64,000 nt of DNA, from assembly GCF_002798405.1 (NCBI RefSeq), contig NZ_PGGV01000027.1, forward strand, positions 236,988 to 300,987, written 5' to 3'. Within the stretch, counting starts at the first letter, position 1. Every line of letters begins with the position of its first letter. The notes beneath the pieces were generated by a model, which was given only the letters and a program-made list of their open reading frames with translations, was not told where the DNA came from and searched no databases. Source of the stretch: Glycomyces xiaoerkulensis. GTDB taxonomy: Bacteria; Actinomycetota; Actinomycetes; Mycobacteriales; Micromonosporaceae. Positions 63,661-64,000 of the stretch are shown piece by piece. The position numbers and the translations under genes are program-made.

Positions 63661-63673
63661 TGGGAGCGCTCCA
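63661..63673. promoter_or_regulatory. CebR/CelR-like cellobiose-repressor operator
   Basis: TGGGAGCGCTCCA contains the perfect palindrome GGAGCGCTCC and nearly equals the CebR/CelR consensus TGGGAGCGCTCCCA as I recall it. A TTGAC (-35-like) touches its left edge, and the CBM2 gene starts 40 bases further. Repression lifted by cellobiose is the expected control. Confidence 0.85.
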
Positions 63674-63713
63674 CCAGTTCGAAGACGCCTCTTCCCGAAC
63701 GGAGTGACCACAG

Positions 63714-64000
63714 ATGACCGTTCACCGTCGCGAACCGGCCGCCGACCCGGCCCGGCCCCCGAGCCGGCGCTTCCGGCACCGGTACCTCGCCGTCACCGGC
63801 CTGGCCGTGGCCGCGCTCGGCGCCACCGCCCTGACCATCACCTCGGCGGACCCGGCATCGGCCGAGGACGGCTGCGAAGTCGACTACAACGTCACCAACG
63901 AATGGGGCTCGGGCTTCCAGGCCAACATCACCATCACCGCCGACGAGCCCATCGACGGCTGGCAGATCCAGTGGGACTTCCCCTCGGGCGCCTCGGTCGA
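63714..64000 (+). CDS. Secreted protein with N-terminal CBM2 cellulose-binding domain (3' end outside window)
   Basis: 95 residues visible. A long basic N-terminus and hydrophobic segment form a signal peptide, with cleavage likely after ASA (residue 50). The mature protein opens with CEVDYNVTNEWGSGFQANIT and GWQIQWDFPSG, the CBM2 pattern with its Cys and surface Trp. The catalytic part lies beyond the window; a cellulase, xylanase or lytic polysaccharide monooxygenase is likely. The CebR-like operator upstream supports a cellulose role. Confidence 0.85.
   Translation, partial: MTVHRREPAADPARPPSRRFRHRYLAVTGLAVAALGATALTITSADPASAEDGCEVDYNVTNEWGSGFQANITITADEPIDGWQIQWDFPSGASV

Overview
The window is high-GC DNA of an actinomycete. 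The evidence is the GC-rich third codon positions, a mycothiol-dependent enzyme family, a SARP regulator with NB-ARC and TPR regions, MmyB-type, HxlR and MocR regulators, a DUF1707 protein and a desferrioxamine-type siderophore operon behind an IdeR/DmdR iron box. Several small proteins recall Glycomycetaceae, but placement at that level is an impression only.

Layout. 1-7.7 kb: a partial ribF, then a reverse-strand sugar ABC importer (aglE-aglF-aglG type, without its own ATPase) facing a forward GH1 beta-glucosidase. A TnpB (IS200/IS605-like) element sits between the two permease genes. 7.7-16 kb: housekeeping and regulatory genes (ThiE/TenI-like, mycothiol isomerase-like, YibE/F, LysR plus aminotransferase, pterin dehydratase plus beta-carbonic anhydrase, HxlR-SCP2, DUF1445). 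16-22.5 kb: a 1015-residue SARP, an MmyB-type regulator divergent from an SDR with a short coupled leader ORF, a second TnpB element and tRNA-Met. 22.8-28.4 kb: a branched-chain amino acid ABC system (livHMGF forward, livK convergent) whose LivH carries an extra secreted N-terminal domain. 28.7-35.1 kb: a membrane protein, a PfkB kinase, then a ~3 kb lower-GC island inserted at the 3' end of another membrane-protein gene, flanked by 179-bp direct repeats and holding transposase wrecks, a secreted protein and a LuxR-type regulator. 35.1-42.8 kb: glutaminyl cyclase-like lipoprotein, RlmA-like methyltransferase, GH3 glycosidase, YtxH-like protein, tRNA-Asn, fumC and a DUF559 endonuclease-like gene. 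43.2-51.7 kb: desABCD, SDR, MFS, MocR. 51.8-59.3 kb: FMN-binding protein, an AT-rich lipoprotein gene, MarR plus carbonic anhydrase-like protein, ThuA-domain protein and an ABC-2 exporter. 59.7-61.8 kb: small unknown genes, three of them coupled by 4-base overlaps. 62-64 kb: fatty acid desaturase, an IS5 remnant, and the start of a secreted CBM2 (cellulose-binding) protein with a CebR/CelR-like operator.

How it fits together. Plant polysaccharide use links the two ends: the CBM2 protein has a near-consensus cellobiose-repressor operator, and a degenerate match lies between the importer and the GH1 gene. Iron uptake is represented by the iron-box-controlled des operon.

The most unusual signal is a three-copy non-coding repeat (41764-41889, 42860-42984, 61102-61430). 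Each copy can fold into the same cruciform: a 9-bp closing stem, two small hairpins and a central stem with a variable insert. One stem shows a compensatory base-pair change between copies. Two copies flank the DUF559 gene, whose open frame runs without a stop into one of them.
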